This document shows positions 26,022-34,312 of a stretch of 64,000 nt of DNA, piece after piece; position 1 is the first letter of the stretch, and each line of letters begins with the position of its first letter. The translations under genes were made by a program, and so were the position numbers. This stretch comes from Ruminococcus sp. (GTDB taxonomy: Bacteria > Bacillota > Clostridia > Oscillospirales > Acutalibacteraceae), in the NCBI GenBank assembly GCA_003521625.1, contig DPHV01000024.1, forward strand, positions 383,838-447,837. The letters run 5' to 3'. The notes beneath the pieces were generated by a model. It ran no database searches. It worked only from the letters and a program-made list of their open reading frames with translations, and was not told where the DNA came from.

Positions 26022-26645
26022 TTACATATTGAAGTAAACGTCATAGCCGCCGTAATTTATGATAAGCTCTAAAGGAGTGTCACCCTCCCACGAGGCAACC
26101 TTAACGGACATATTCTTATCATTTGAATAGGTTGCGACAATTGTATCACCCTCTACGGCATATGCACCCGAATTGACAGAAGATGAAGTTACGGAGTCGG
26201 TGAATGTGCCGTCGCTGTTGAAAGTTATTACGCCCTGCGAAAATGCGGAGCCGAACACCTCGCGCAGAGTACACTCTTCGTTTGTTGAGGAATCAACAGC
26301 CTTGTAAGGCACGTAGGTTGCATTGAAGTAGCTTACTTCCTGACCGCTCTTTGTGGGGACTACGACCTTTGACACCTCCGAGGTTTCGCCTGTAAAGATT
26401 TCGGATTGCGTTGTCGGCTGTTCAGACTCTGTCGGTTGAATTGTTGTTTCAGCTGACTCTCCCGAGGCTGACTGAACGGTTGAAGTTGTCTGCTGTGGTG
26501 AAGTTGTTGAAGTTGTATTTGCAGGTTTTGAGCCTGAATTAAAGATAATTACTGCATAAATCACACCAATGATTATTAGTGCTGTTAAAATACAGATTAT
26601 GACAATTGGCTTTTTTGAGGTTTTTGCACTGTGTCGTCCTGCCAT
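26022..26645 (-). CDS. Membrane-anchored extracytoplasmic protein with Thr/Ser linker
   Basis: 207 residues: cytoplasmic basic start, one helix (about 13-33, VIICILTALIIIGVIYAVII), a long Ser/Thr/Gln/Glu-rich linker (about 40-90) and a small beta-rich domain like that of the protein encoded after it (GVITFNSDGTFTDSVTSSSV, INYGGYDVYFNM). Its ATG overlaps the stop codon of the DUF624-like gene by one base, so the two are coupled. Function unknown. Confidence 0.6.
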   Translation of the reverse strand: MAGRHSAKTSKKPIVIICILTALIIIGVIYAVIIFNSGSKPANTTSTTSPQQTTSTVQSASGESAETTIQPTESEQPTTQSEIFTGETSEVSKVVVPTKSGQEVSYFNATYVPYKAVDSSTNEECTLREVFGSAFSQGVITFNSDGTFTDSVTSSSVNSGAYAVEGDTIVATYSNDKNMSVKVASWEGDTPLELIINYGGYDVYFNM

Positions 26646-27607
26646 TATTCCTGCTCTCCTTTCGGGTTTTCGTCATTTTTTAGTTTTAAAAGCACGCTTC
26701 GTTTTACCATTTTTCCGTTATAGTAAATGTATTCGTCACCGTCGGCGTTTTCGTCAACGTCTATATCCGAGAATCCCTCGGCTATATTTTTCTTCGGTGT
26801 TTCCTCTGTATCATCAAAAATGCCGTTCTTTCTGTTCTCTATCTTCTTGTCAATTTCTTTGCTCTTTTTATCGTTACCTACTATCATATTGTACATTGGT
26901 TTATATACAGCAGAGTTGATTACAAACGACATAATTGAAGGAACAAAGAAAAGTGCAAGAACTACTGTTGCTATTATTACCGCAATCGGCACGTAACAGC
27001 ACATAAGAACCGTTGCGCAAAGCAGGAATAGCACGAACAAGCCAAGGGTTGCAATCAGGTTGTACTTGAACTCGCCAAAGGTCATCAATGCACTGTTTTT
27101 GTAGATATTTTTCATTGAAATATCAAACGTTACCGTCATAGGCGGAATATAATAGAAAGCAAAAAGGAAAAATATGCTTACTATTATGCTGATTAAAAGG
27201 AAAATGTAAAATACTCCGTTGACCTTACCGAATGAAGTGTACATTGTTATTGAATAGTAGCTGAAAAACATTGCAACATAGAACACAGCGCCGTGAACGA
27301 GAAATCGCAGGAAGTTTTCCTTTACGCCTGAAATGAAGTTATGTACAACATCAACGTTTTCCTCTCCCCTGACAATATGCGAGGTGACCTGAACAACACC
27401 GGCATAGAACGGGAAAAGCGGAATTGCCGTTAAGAAAAGTATAAAGTTTGAGTTTAAACCCGTAATCGTATTTATTAGCCAGAATATGCCGAAAAATACG
27501 GCTGACGGTACTGCAAAAAGCAAATTTGTCAGCAACAGCTTCGGGAAATTATGAAATAAGCTTGAAATAACAGATGTCAAAACCAGAGAGCTTTTTTCAG
27601 TTGACAT
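26645..27607 (-). CDS. DUF624-like polytopic membrane protein
   Basis: I start at the ATG at 27607 (MSTEKSSLVL), since GGAGG-like sequence precedes it and the longer frame overlaps the gene upstream. About 320 residues with six helices; pattern HIVRGEENVDVVHNFISGVK and MTVTFDISMKNIYKNSALMT match the YesL/DUF624 layout. A hydrophilic acidic C-terminal tail (about 240-320) is present. It sits between a SpoIIM-like gene and a small anchored protein, all cotranscribed. Role unknown. Confidence 0.55.
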   Translation of the reverse strand: MSTEKSSLVLTSVISSLFHNFPKLLLTNLLFAVPSAVFFGIFWLINTITGLNSNFILFLTAIPLFPFYAGVVQVTSHIVRGEENVDVVHNFISGVKENFLRFLVHGAVFYVAMFFSYYSITMYTSFGKVNGVFYIFLLISIIVSIFFLFAFYYIPPMTVTFDISMKNIYKNSALMTFGEFKYNLIATLGLFVLFLLCATVLMCCYVPIAVIIATVVLALFFVPSIMSFVINSAVYKPMYNMIVGNDKKSKEIDKKIENRKNGIFDDTEETPKKNIAEGFSDIDVDENADGDEYIYYNGKMVKRSVLLKLKNDENPKGEQE

Positions 27608-27638
27608 TTTAAACCTCCGATTTTTGCGTAAGCAAAAT

Positions 27639-28310
27639 CTAAAAATTGAACGCTCCTGCAAACAACGTCCAGAGTGCAGTATCGATAAGAGACGCACAGA
27701 ACGTCATTATGAGAGAAGCCATAAGGTGAGAGCAAAGCGTAGTTGCTCCCGAACGCATTGACTGCTTGGGCGGATATTTTGCGAATGTGTAGGCAAACAT
27801 ATCCTTTGAAAACATAAAGGAGTTTGACGAAAACATTACCAGCGCAATGCAGAACAAAAATGTACCCGGCAAAAGCACAAGCAGATAAAATCCTACTCCG
27901 CCGAGCTTTTGTATAGCAAAAAGATAGCCTGCTGTCAGCCCTGTTCCAAAGCCCTTAAAAAGGACAACGAAAGGCATTACGAACACTCCCCATGGGGTGA
28001 GTCCGAGCAAAAATACTGAAAATAAAAATATAAAATCTGACGCAAAGCAAGCACAGAAAGTACCTGCTGCATTCTGTGCAAGTCTTGCGTCAAGGTTTGT
28101 TGTAAATAAAAAGTCGAGAGAATTAAGCAGGCTTTCGCCCGAATTTTGTGCGCAGATTGAGCCTGCGACAAGTCCGACAAGCAGAACTGCAGTGAACATC
28201 ACTCTCAAGCCGTACCTTCTGAAAAAATACTGTAAATCGGAAAGCGTTATTCTGCGTATTCCCCTTCTGCCTAATTCTGTCTTTTTAAACGAAAATACCA
28301 AGCTTTTCAT
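27639..28310 (-). CDS. SpoIIM-like (DUF95) membrane protein
   Basis: 223 residues, about five helices. YFFRRYGLRVMFTAVLLVGL near the start and LLGLTPWGVFVMPFVVLFKG with FGTGLTAGYLFAIQKLGG match stage II sporulation protein M, part of the DMP peptidoglycan machine that drives engulfment. B. subtilis SpoIIM is about 214 aa. The gene ends in TAG and is followed by the DUF624-like gene. Its start codon and ribosome spacer lie inside an 11-bp inverted repeat (see 28309-28394). Whether it is the sporulation protein or a vegetative relative is open. Confidence 0.65.
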   Translation of the reverse strand: MKSLVFSFKKTELGRRGIRRITLSDLQYFFRRYGLRVMFTAVLLVGLVAGSICAQNSGESLLNSLDFLFTTNLDARLAQNAAGTFCACFASDFIFLFSVFLLGLTPWGVFVMPFVVLFKGFGTGLTAGYLFAIQKLGGVGFYLLVLLPGTFLFCIALVMFSSNSFMFSKDMFAYTFAKYPPKQSMRSGATTLCSHLMASLIMTFCASLIDTALWTLFAGAFNF

Positions 28311-28394
28311 AAATACATTCCTTTCGTTTTATCGGAGTTTAACGAGCAATAAGCTCGGGTTGTCCCGTTAAAACTTTATGCGAAATGTATTTAT
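28309..28394 (-). promoter_or_regulatory. Nested hairpin covering the SpoIIM-like gene start
   Basis: ATAAATACATT (28309-28319) and AATGTATTTAT (28384-28394) are perfect complements; on the minus strand the 3' arm is the spacer between AAGG and the ATG plus the first bases of that ATG. Inside are AGTTTAACG (28336-28344) against CGTTAAAACT (28366-28375) and GAGC-AATAA-GCTC. The structure spans the whole gap from proC to the SpoIIM-like gene and could hide the start codon. Confidence 0.5.
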
Positions 28395-28404
28395 TTTATG
28401 AATA

Positions 28405-29205
28405 TTACTTGCCAAGCTCCACGGCACGCTTTGTGCAGGCGTCCATTGCATCCTGAACTACCTCGTAAAAGCCGTGCTCTTTTAGCTTATCGAGTGCGGC
28501 TATTGTTGTGCCGCCCTTTGAACTTACTTTCTGAATAAGAACATCGGCGCTGTCGCCGCTTTCACGTAACATAGCCGCCGAGCCTTCAAGCGTTGCACAT
28601 ACAAGATTCATAGCCTTATCGTAGTCTATCCCCTGCTTTTGCGCATAATCAGCCATTGCCTTTGCAAAGAGGTAGATGTAGGCAGGGCTGCTTCCGTTTA
28701 CGGCGATAATCTCGTTCATATGCTCTTCTGTGATGTATTCACACACGCCGCTTCCTGCAAACATATTATATACAACCTGCTTGTCCTCGTCGCTGATGTT
28801 ATCTGACGGGCAGAGTGCAGATGCACCCTTCTTTAGCAATAAAGGAGTGTTGGGCATTACACGCACAACGGGGCATTTACAGCTAAGAGCAGACTGAACA
28901 TAGCCGATTGAAATTCCTGCGGCAATTGAAACAAAGGTTTTGCTTTCGTTTACGGCAGGTTTGATAGATTCAAGCACCTCAAGATAATTCTGAGGCTTTA
29001 CCGCAAGTACGGTAATGTCGCTGTTTTCTACAACCTCACAGCCCGACTTACAGACTGAAACCCCCATTTCAGCCATCAGAGCACACTTATTATTATCGGT
29101 ATCAAAAACATTGATAAAATCTACTTTACCGTCGTTTTGTGACATAATGCCTTTGATTATGGCGGTTGCCATATTGCCTGCGCCGATAAATCCTATTTTT
29201 TTCAT
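28405..29205 (-). CDS. proC: Pyrroline-5-carboxylate reductase
   Basis: Last step of proline synthesis, NADPH-dependent. KKIGFIGAGNMATAIIKGIM is the dinucleotide-binding start, VLAVKPQNYLEVL and VSIAAGISIGYVQSAL follow, then VVRVMPNTPLLLKKGASALC and the C-terminal signature VSSKGGTTIAALDKLKEHGF. 266 aa, full length. No proA/proB beside it; the neighbours are not proline genes. Confidence 0.96.
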   Translation of the reverse strand: MKKIGFIGAGNMATAIIKGIMSQNDGKVDFINVFDTDNNKCALMAEMGVSVCKSGCEVVENSDITVLAVKPQNYLEVLESIKPAVNESKTFVSIAAGISIGYVQSALSCKCPVVRVMPNTPLLLKKGASALCPSDNISDEDKQVVYNMFAGSGVCEYITEEHMNEIIAVNGSSPAYIYLFAKAMADYAQKQGIDYDKAMNLVCATLEGSAAMLRESGDSADVLIQKVSSKGGTTIAALDKLKEHGFYEVVQDAMDACTKRAVELGK

Positions 29206-29259
29206 CTTATTACCTTCTTCATTTTCATTTTAAACAACACTTTTATTTATATCACGCTA

Positions 29260-31791
29260 TCAGCCTATACCAAAGGAAGGTCTTACACCGCAATTAAAGT
29301 TGAAACCCTTTTTATTGTATTCGCCGTCACGCTTATAGTCAGCATAGAAGAATACTTCTGCTTCGTCTACTCGTCTGTATAAGAGTCCCCAGTAGCAGGA
29401 GCCTGCCGCATGGTGATACTGTAAAAAGTTGTCTAAAAAGTTCTGCATATTTACATTGTTCAAATCTCTTGAGCCGCCTGAAACGGAAGCATATGACTTA
29501 TATATATATCCTGTTGTACCGTTTGACAACTTGATTTTGTACCAGTCAGAATTGTAAATCTTGCCGTCAACATATGTAAACTTTGTGTTTTGTGACATAC
29601 AGGTCAGAACCGAATAGTTTGTTCCTGCACCACTGCGAAGGTTCACTTCTGACGAATTTACATATCCGCTCGTGCCGGCTTTAATTGTTGAACTGCCCGA
29701 ACCTGTGCTTAAAAGGACAGACTGTAAATCGGAATCGTTGTAGATTGCGCTTGCACCTACGTTATATGTAAAGCAGACAAGTGAATCAAATTGCTGTTGA
29801 TTGAACTTAATTCCGTTATCAATGAGGAATGAATTTGTTTTTGTTGTGTAACCGCCTTTGTTTACAGTCTGACAAAGATACGCATATGCTTCATTCTTTG
29901 TGAGGTTATTATAGAACTGTTCATTTGTAAGAACCACCTTGCCGTAACCGAGAGTAGGGTCGTAGGTTATGCTGTCGGCAGTTACGCAGGATAAAAAGCC
30001 TTCATAGTTTGCAATAAGGTTGATTACTTCGTCACTTGCACGTCTTTCGGCACAGACAGTTGTGGTCTTGTCGGTTGAAGAAGTTACGAATACCTCTCCC
30101 TCGCCGTTTCCGGGAGTTGTAAGATATTCATTTGAGGTTTTAAATTTTGCATAAGCCTTGACGGTCCATTTGCCCGATTTGCTGAGTTGTTTTGAACCTG
30201 ACCATATGTAGTTGTTGCCATCTTTGACCTTGCTTGTAGCATTTACAGTATACGATGTACTTCCGTTTGATACGACAAAACGAACTGCAACTCTGTCAGT
30301 GTCGGTAATTGCCTTGAATGTTACGGTTGAATTCTTGGGTGCTGAATTAGGTGATGCGTATACAAATCTGATATTATCTCTGCCGATTACATTAATAAGG
30401 CAGGTTGCCGCACCGCTCGATGTGTAGGCGGTAATTGTTACATAACCGGTTGATTTTGTATCTACAATTCCGTTGTTTACAGTAGCAATTGAAGGGTTTG
30501 ACGATTTCCACTTTACAGAGCCTGTCGTCGATTTCAGAAGTACGGATTTTCCTCTGCGCATATTGCTGATTGAAGTAGAAGAAATATTAACTGTACTGCC
30601 CGACTTAACGGTAATTTTACAAGTTGCGGAACTTGAACCCGACGTAGCTTTAATATCAGCCGTACCGCTTTTCTTTGCCGTAACAACGCCGTGTGAGTCA
30701 ACAGTTGCAACAGAAGTGTTTGAACTGCTCCACTTAACCGAGCTTACTCCCGTTGCTGTTATTGCAAATTTATTGCCGACGTAAATTTTTTCGCTCGTTG
30801 AGAAAAGCTTGATTGAGCCTGACGGCGTTGTGGGAGTTGTGGGGGTAGTTGGTGTTGTAGGCGTTGACGGATTGGAAGAAGAGCTGTTTTTAGTAGCATA
30901 GGGTTTGCAAATATAACCCTTTTTACCGTCCGAAAGCTGAATATTATACCAATTAGAATTATAAAGTGTTGTGCTGATAAACGTAAACTGTGTGTTCTTA
31001 CGCATACAGGTTACAACAGAATAGTTTGTTCCTGCACCGCTGCGAAGATTTACATAATCGTCGTTTACATAACCCGTTACTTTTTCGGTAGTGCCCGAAC
31101 CTGACGAGCTTGAATTTTTTGTAGCATAGTCTTTAAGGATATAACCTTTTTTTCCGTCGGAAAGCTGAATATTATACCATTTTGAATTATACAGCGTTGT
31201 GCTGATAAACGTAAACTGCGTATTCTTACGCATACTGGTTACAACAGAATAGTTTGTTCCTGCACCGCTGCGAAGATTTACATAATCGTCGTTTACATAA
31301 CCTGTTACTTTCTCTGTTGAAGGAGTATCGGTTGATGTCTGCGAAAGAGTAGCAAAATCCTGTCGTATATAGCCTGTTTTTGAATTAGAGGTAAGCTTTA
31401 TTTTATACCATTCTGAATTATATAGTTTGCCGTCAACATATGTAAACTTTGTATTTTTTCGCATACAGGTTACAACAGAATAGTTTGTGCCTGCACCGCT
31501 GCGAAGATTTACATAATCATCATTTACATATCCGCTTGCTCCCTGTGACGGAGATGGATAGGCAGCCTTCAAAAAATTCGTTCCTACTGTTGCCACAAAA
31601 TCACTTTTTAGAGTTAAGGGCGACTGAGTAGCCGTTTCGGAACTTTCATCATTCTGTGCTAATATTACATCTTCAACAGATTCTGAAACGGCACCTGCCG
31701 AAAGCGAGCTGACAGCAACCAAGAAAACCGAGCCTAAAATTGCAACTGCAAGCGCAATACAGACAACTCTGACTAATACTTTTTGTTTCAT
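29260..31791 (-). CDS. Secreted GH24 lysozyme with SH3b and Big_2 domains; catalytic domain split by an SH3b
   Basis: Signal peptide 1-36, then three SH3b repeats (about 55-295; each GYVNDDYVNLRSGAGTNYSV and W-Y-x-I-x-L), a PTTPTTPTT linker, two Big_2 Ig-like domains (about 325-490; ATGVSSVKWSSSNTSVATVD), another beta domain (to about 580) and a GH24 muramidase. The lysozyme domain opens with VINLIANYEGFLSCVTADS and YDPTLGYGKVV (Glu, Asp and Thr of the E-D-T triad) but is interrupted at about 700-770 by a fourth SH3b; it resumes with NFLDNFLQYHHAAGSCYWGL and LYRRVDEAEVFFY, the normal GH24 ending. Starts at the ATG at 31791 after AGGTGG. Likely a wall-bound autolysin. The SH3b coding repeats are nearly identical at the DNA level with a 228-bp period. 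Confidence 0.85.
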   Translation of the reverse strand: MKQKVLVRVVCIALAVAILGSVFLVAVSSLSAGAVSESVEDVILAQNDESSETATQSPLTLKSDFVATVGTNFLKAAYPSPSQGASGYVNDDYVNLRSGAGTNYSVVTCMRKNTKFTYVDGKLYNSEWYKIKLTSNSKTGYIRQDFATLSQTSTDTPSTEKVTGYVNDDYVNLRSGAGTNYSVVTSMRKNTQFTFISTTLYNSKWYNIQLSDGKKGYILKDYATKNSSSSGSGTTEKVTGYVNDDYVNLRSGAGTNYSVVTCMRKNTQFTFISTTLYNSNWYNIQLSDGKKGYICKPYATKNSSSSNPSTPTTPTTPTTPTTPSGSIKLFSTSEKIYVGNKFAITATGVSSVKWSSSNTSVATVDSHGVVTAKKSGTADIKATSGSSSATCKITVKSGSTVNISSTSISNMRRGKSVLLKSTTGSVKWKSSNPSIATVNNGIVDTKSTGYVTITAYTSSGAATCLINVIGRDNIRFVYASPNSAPKNSTVTFKAITDTDRVAVRFVVSNGSTSYTVNATSKVKDGNNYIWSGSKQLSKSGKWTVKAYAKFKTSNEYLTTPGNGEGEVFVTSSTDKTTTVCAERRASDEVINLIANYEGFLSCVTADSITYDPTLGYGKVVLTNEQFYNNLTKNEAYAYLCQTVNKGGYTTKTNSFLIDNGIKFNQQQFDSLVCFTYNVGASAIYNDSDLQSVLLSTGSGSSTIKAGTSGYVNSSEVNLRSGAGTNYSVLTCMSQNTKFTYVDGKIYNSDWYKIKLSNGTTGYIYKSYASVSGGSRDLNNVNMQNFLDNFLQYHHAAGSCYWGLLYRRVDEAEVFFYADYKRDGEYNKKGFNFNCGVRPSFGIG

Positions 31792-31871
31792 AAATACCAC
31801 CTTTGTTCCTTTTCAAAACTTCATATAGTGTACTGCGAGAATAATTGTTCGTGTTTTCTTTTATATATATT

Positions 31872-31900
31872 ATTATAACATAAAAATTCTTTTTTCGCAA
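31872..31900 (-). promoter_or_regulatory. Promoter of the lysozyme gene
   Basis: Minus-strand TTGCGA (31900-31895), 17 bases, TATAAT (31877-31872), about 80 bases before the ATG. Confidence 0.6.
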
Positions 31901-31909
31901 ATTAAATAT

Positions 31910-32458
31910 TTATTTTCTTCCGAAAAATTTACTTCTTAACCTGGCAACGTACTGACCGACAAATACAGTTACGGCAAAGTCGTATACAAGGAAAAACACA
32001 TTTCCGAACGCCAGAAAAGCAAGCGGCATATACACGCCGAAAAGCGTATATTCTTCGGGAGAAATCGAAAGCAGAAAAACCGCCGCAAAAAACGAAGCGA
32101 TTGCCGCAGTGTTAAAAACTGCGAATTTTAAAATGTATAGAATGATTTTATTTTTAATATGCTTTTCAAATACTGCTTTCAGAATCGGATAATAACCGAA
32201 AAGTGCGATAAAATAGAGAACAGCCTCCTTGTCACCGGCAAGAAACAGCGACAAAACCGCAACAACGGCATATACGCCGAGTCCCCATTTCCAACCGTAC
32301 TCAATAACTACGGCTGCAATAAATATTCCCGCAAAACAGGGAAATGCATATGTTCCCACAGGAACAATAGAAGTAAGAAGCATTAACACAAGTCCCAGAG
32401 CCGCTATTATACCGCAAAATGCCACTCTGAAGGTTGAGTTTTTTACACCGTTTTTCAT
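31910..32458 (-). CDS. Polytopic membrane protein, ECF S-component-like
   Basis: 182 residues with five to six helices (VAFCGIIAALGLVLMLLTSI, FAGIFIAAVVIEYGWKWGLG, VLYFIALFGYYPILKAVFEK and others). Size and helix spacing recall substrate-binding subunits of ECF vitamin transporters, but no diagnostic motif lets me name a substrate. It starts one base after the J-domain gene stop codon, so it is translated from the same message. Confidence 0.45.
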   Translation of the reverse strand: MKNGVKNSTFRVAFCGIIAALGLVLMLLTSIVPVGTYAFPCFAGIFIAAVVIEYGWKWGLGVYAVVAVLSLFLAGDKEAVLYFIALFGYYPILKAVFEKHIKNKIILYILKFAVFNTAAIASFFAAVFLLSISPEEYTLFGVYMPLAFLAFGNVFFLVYDFAVTVFVGQYVARLRSKFFGRK

Positions 32459-32459
32459 A

Positions 32460-33068
32460 TCAGCAACCTGCCCTGCAACAATCGCACATACAGTCTGCGC
32501 ACATCATTGCCGCACAAATATCACAACAGGAACAACCTGCGCCTGTGCCTTGCATATTCGGTTGATTGTAGCCGCCGTAATTATATGCACGCTGATTCTG
32601 CATATTATTGAGTGCCGCACGGTACTCCTGATTATTCGGGTCCATATTGCAGGCTGTAGTAAAGTTATTAAATGCCTGCTCGCTCCAACCACGTCTGTAA
32701 GCACACATTCCCTTGAGGTAGTACCACTCGGCTGTGCGGTTGCCCATAGGAGTAGAGTCGAGTATCTGTTCAGCCTGATCAATCATATTGCGCTGAATGT
32801 AAATTCTTACGTTGTAAAACTGCGAATTTGCAGAGCTTGAATAAGATGAAGAGCCGGTTGAGCCTGTACCTTTACCCTTTTGACGCATCTGATTTATTGC
32901 ATCGTAAGCCTCGTTAATCTCTTTCATTTTCTGTTCAGCTACGTCTGCAAGAGGACTGTCAGCGTAGTTATCAGGATGATACTTTTTAGCAAGCTTTCTG
33001 TATGCCGTTTTGATTTCCTCATCGGTAGCTGTTTCGGAAACTCCGAGAACCTCATATGGATTATTCAT
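32460..33068 (-). CDS. J-domain protein with Cys-rich C-terminal tail
   Basis: A full J domain (1-65; NPYEVLGVSETATDEEIKTA, then KLAKKYHPDNY with the HPD motif) is followed by a helical TPR-like part (about 85-155) and a glycine/asparagine linker. The last ~25 residues (GAGCSCCDICAAMMCADC and on to AGC) hold ten cysteines, far denser than the zinc centre of DnaJ, and unlike it in spacing. It should recruit Hsp70 to some partner; the Cys tail probably binds metal. The start overlaps the DUF5685 gene by 8 bases. Confidence 0.85.
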   Translation of the reverse strand: MNNPYEVLGVSETATDEEIKTAYRKLAKKYHPDNYADSPLADVAEQKMKEINEAYDAINQMRQKGKGTGSTGSSSYSSSANSQFYNVRIYIQRNMIDQAEQILDSTPMGNRTAEWYYLKGMCAYRRGWSEQAFNNFTTACNMDPNNQEYRAALNNMQNQRAYNYGGYNQPNMQGTGAGCSCCDICAAMMCADCMCDCCRAGC

Positions 33069-33915
33069 TATTACCTCCGACTATATTGCCTGTTACTTTG
33101 TTTTGAACAGAGGGCAAACCGAGTAAAAGCATATTGTCGAGAATGCCTCTGAAATCCTTTATGTCAATTAAATTATAAGCGTCATACGCTCTTGCAAGCG
33201 ATTGATTGAGCGCCGATACAATACGTTCCTCTGTGTATTTTTCTTTTAAGGAAATAAACGGATTGAAATTATTTTTCTTTTTATCCTTTTCAATATCATC
33301 GGCGGCATCAACCAAATATATCCACCTACCGAGATGATAGCCAAATTCATAAAAAACACGTTTGTCTGTGTCGTTTTCTGCTTCAAGTGCAAAAACATTT
33401 GCAAGCATATATCCCGTCGGGTGAGCCGCCATATCAACCGAACAGTTTTTATCAGCCTCTGCCTCTGCCTGCATTGTGGTCATTTCGGAAATATATTTGT
33501 CTATATCGGGATATTTTTTTGCGGCTTTCTTTTGCCAATGCGAAAAAAACAACAGCAGAAATCTGGTTAAAATTCTTATGAAAAAGCCTTCGTCTGCTAA
33601 ATCGTCCTTTAGCTTATAGAAAACGGAAATGACGGAAAAGGCTGACGCTTTGCTGTAGCAATCGCTTTCGCACAAGGCGAATTTGCACTTTTTCAGCGGA
33701 TTAAAGGTACACCTTCCGTCTTTAAAGCCTTTGCAGCTTCTTGAAACAGACATAAGAAGCATTGCGTAAAATGTGCAGTCATAGCTTAAACTTAAACGAG
33801 TTAGGAACGAATAATCCTTTCCCATTTGTTTGCACAAGCCGCAATATACGGATTTATATGCCTCTAACTCCCGTACAAGCAGTTCGCTTTTTTGAATTTG
33901 CAAATATCCAAACAC
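33061..33915 (-). CDS. DUF5685 family protein, Cys-rich, with two DDxxD-like motifs
   Basis: I start at the GTG at 33915 (FGYLQIQKSELLVRELEAYK), six bases after AAGGAG, because this is how the family begins; an ATG at 33939 has no ribosome site. It contains YCGLCKQMG, and a cluster SCKGFKDGRCTFNPLKKCKF with further Cys, likely a metal site. Two acidic motifs stand out: KDDLADEGF near residue 103 and DAADDIEKDKKKNNFNPF near 202, spaced as in head-to-head or trans prenyl synthases (DDxxD and NxxRD/DDxxxD). The function is not established to my knowledge. It is the first gene before a J-domain protein and a membrane protein. Confidence 0.7.
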   Translation of the reverse strand: MFGYLQIQKSELLVRELEAYKSVYCGLCKQMGKDYSFLTRLSLSYDCTFYAMLLMSVSRSCKGFKDGRCTFNPLKKCKFALCESDCYSKASAFSVISVFYKLKDDLADEGFFIRILTRFLLLFFSHWQKKAAKKYPDIDKYISEMTTMQAEAEADKNCSVDMAAHPTGYMLANVFALEAENDTDKRVFYEFGYHLGRWIYLVDAADDIEKDKKKNNFNPFISLKEKYTEERIVSALNQSLARAYDAYNLIDIKDFRGILDNMLLLGLPSVQNKVTGNIVGGNNE

Positions 33916-33960
33916 AATTTGCTCCTTATTGTAAACCATAGTAATATATACTCATAATAT

Positions 33961-33989
33961 ATCATACTACATAATGGCTGAAATTGCAA
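33961..33989 (-). promoter_or_regulatory. Promoter of the DUF5685-dnaJ-like operon
   Basis: Minus-strand TTGCAA (33989-33984), 17 bases, TATGAT (33966-33961), about 40 bases before the GTG start. Confidence 0.6.
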
Positions 33990-34093
33990 TAAAAATGTAA
34001 AACTTGAAAAATTCTCCATTCTGCGTTGTAAATAGATGTCATACAATTTAGATAAAACACGAAGTCAAAATGAGGTATAATATATGTATTATA

Positions 34094-34309
34094 TCAATCA
34101 AAAAGTGAATCCATAAGGCTTTTTATTTTCTTGCGGCGCTTTTCGGTTTCTTCTTTGTCAAGAAAATAGCTGTTTTCTTCAAAGCACAGAACGTCGCCCT
34201 CTTTTATGTTTTTCGGGAGTGATTTTAATTCAAGTGCAACGCAATCGCCGTTTTCACATTCAAGAACGGCTTTATCCTCTTCTATTCTGTCCACTGTAAA
34301 TTTTTTCAT
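34094..34309 (-). CDS. DUF3006 family small protein
   Basis: 71 residues, a small beta-barrel-like start (KKFTVDRIEEDKAVLECENG) with D-x-V-A-L-E and a charged helical tail (EETEKRRKKIKSLMDSLF). DUF3006 genes often follow ComEC-like metallo-beta-lactamase genes, as here, 3 bases after the stop codon. Role unknown. Confidence 0.75.
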   Translation of the reverse strand: MKKFTVDRIEEDKAVLECENGDCVALELKSLPKNIKEGDVLCFEENSYFLDKEETEKRRKKIKSLMDSLFD

Positions 34310-34312
34310 ATT

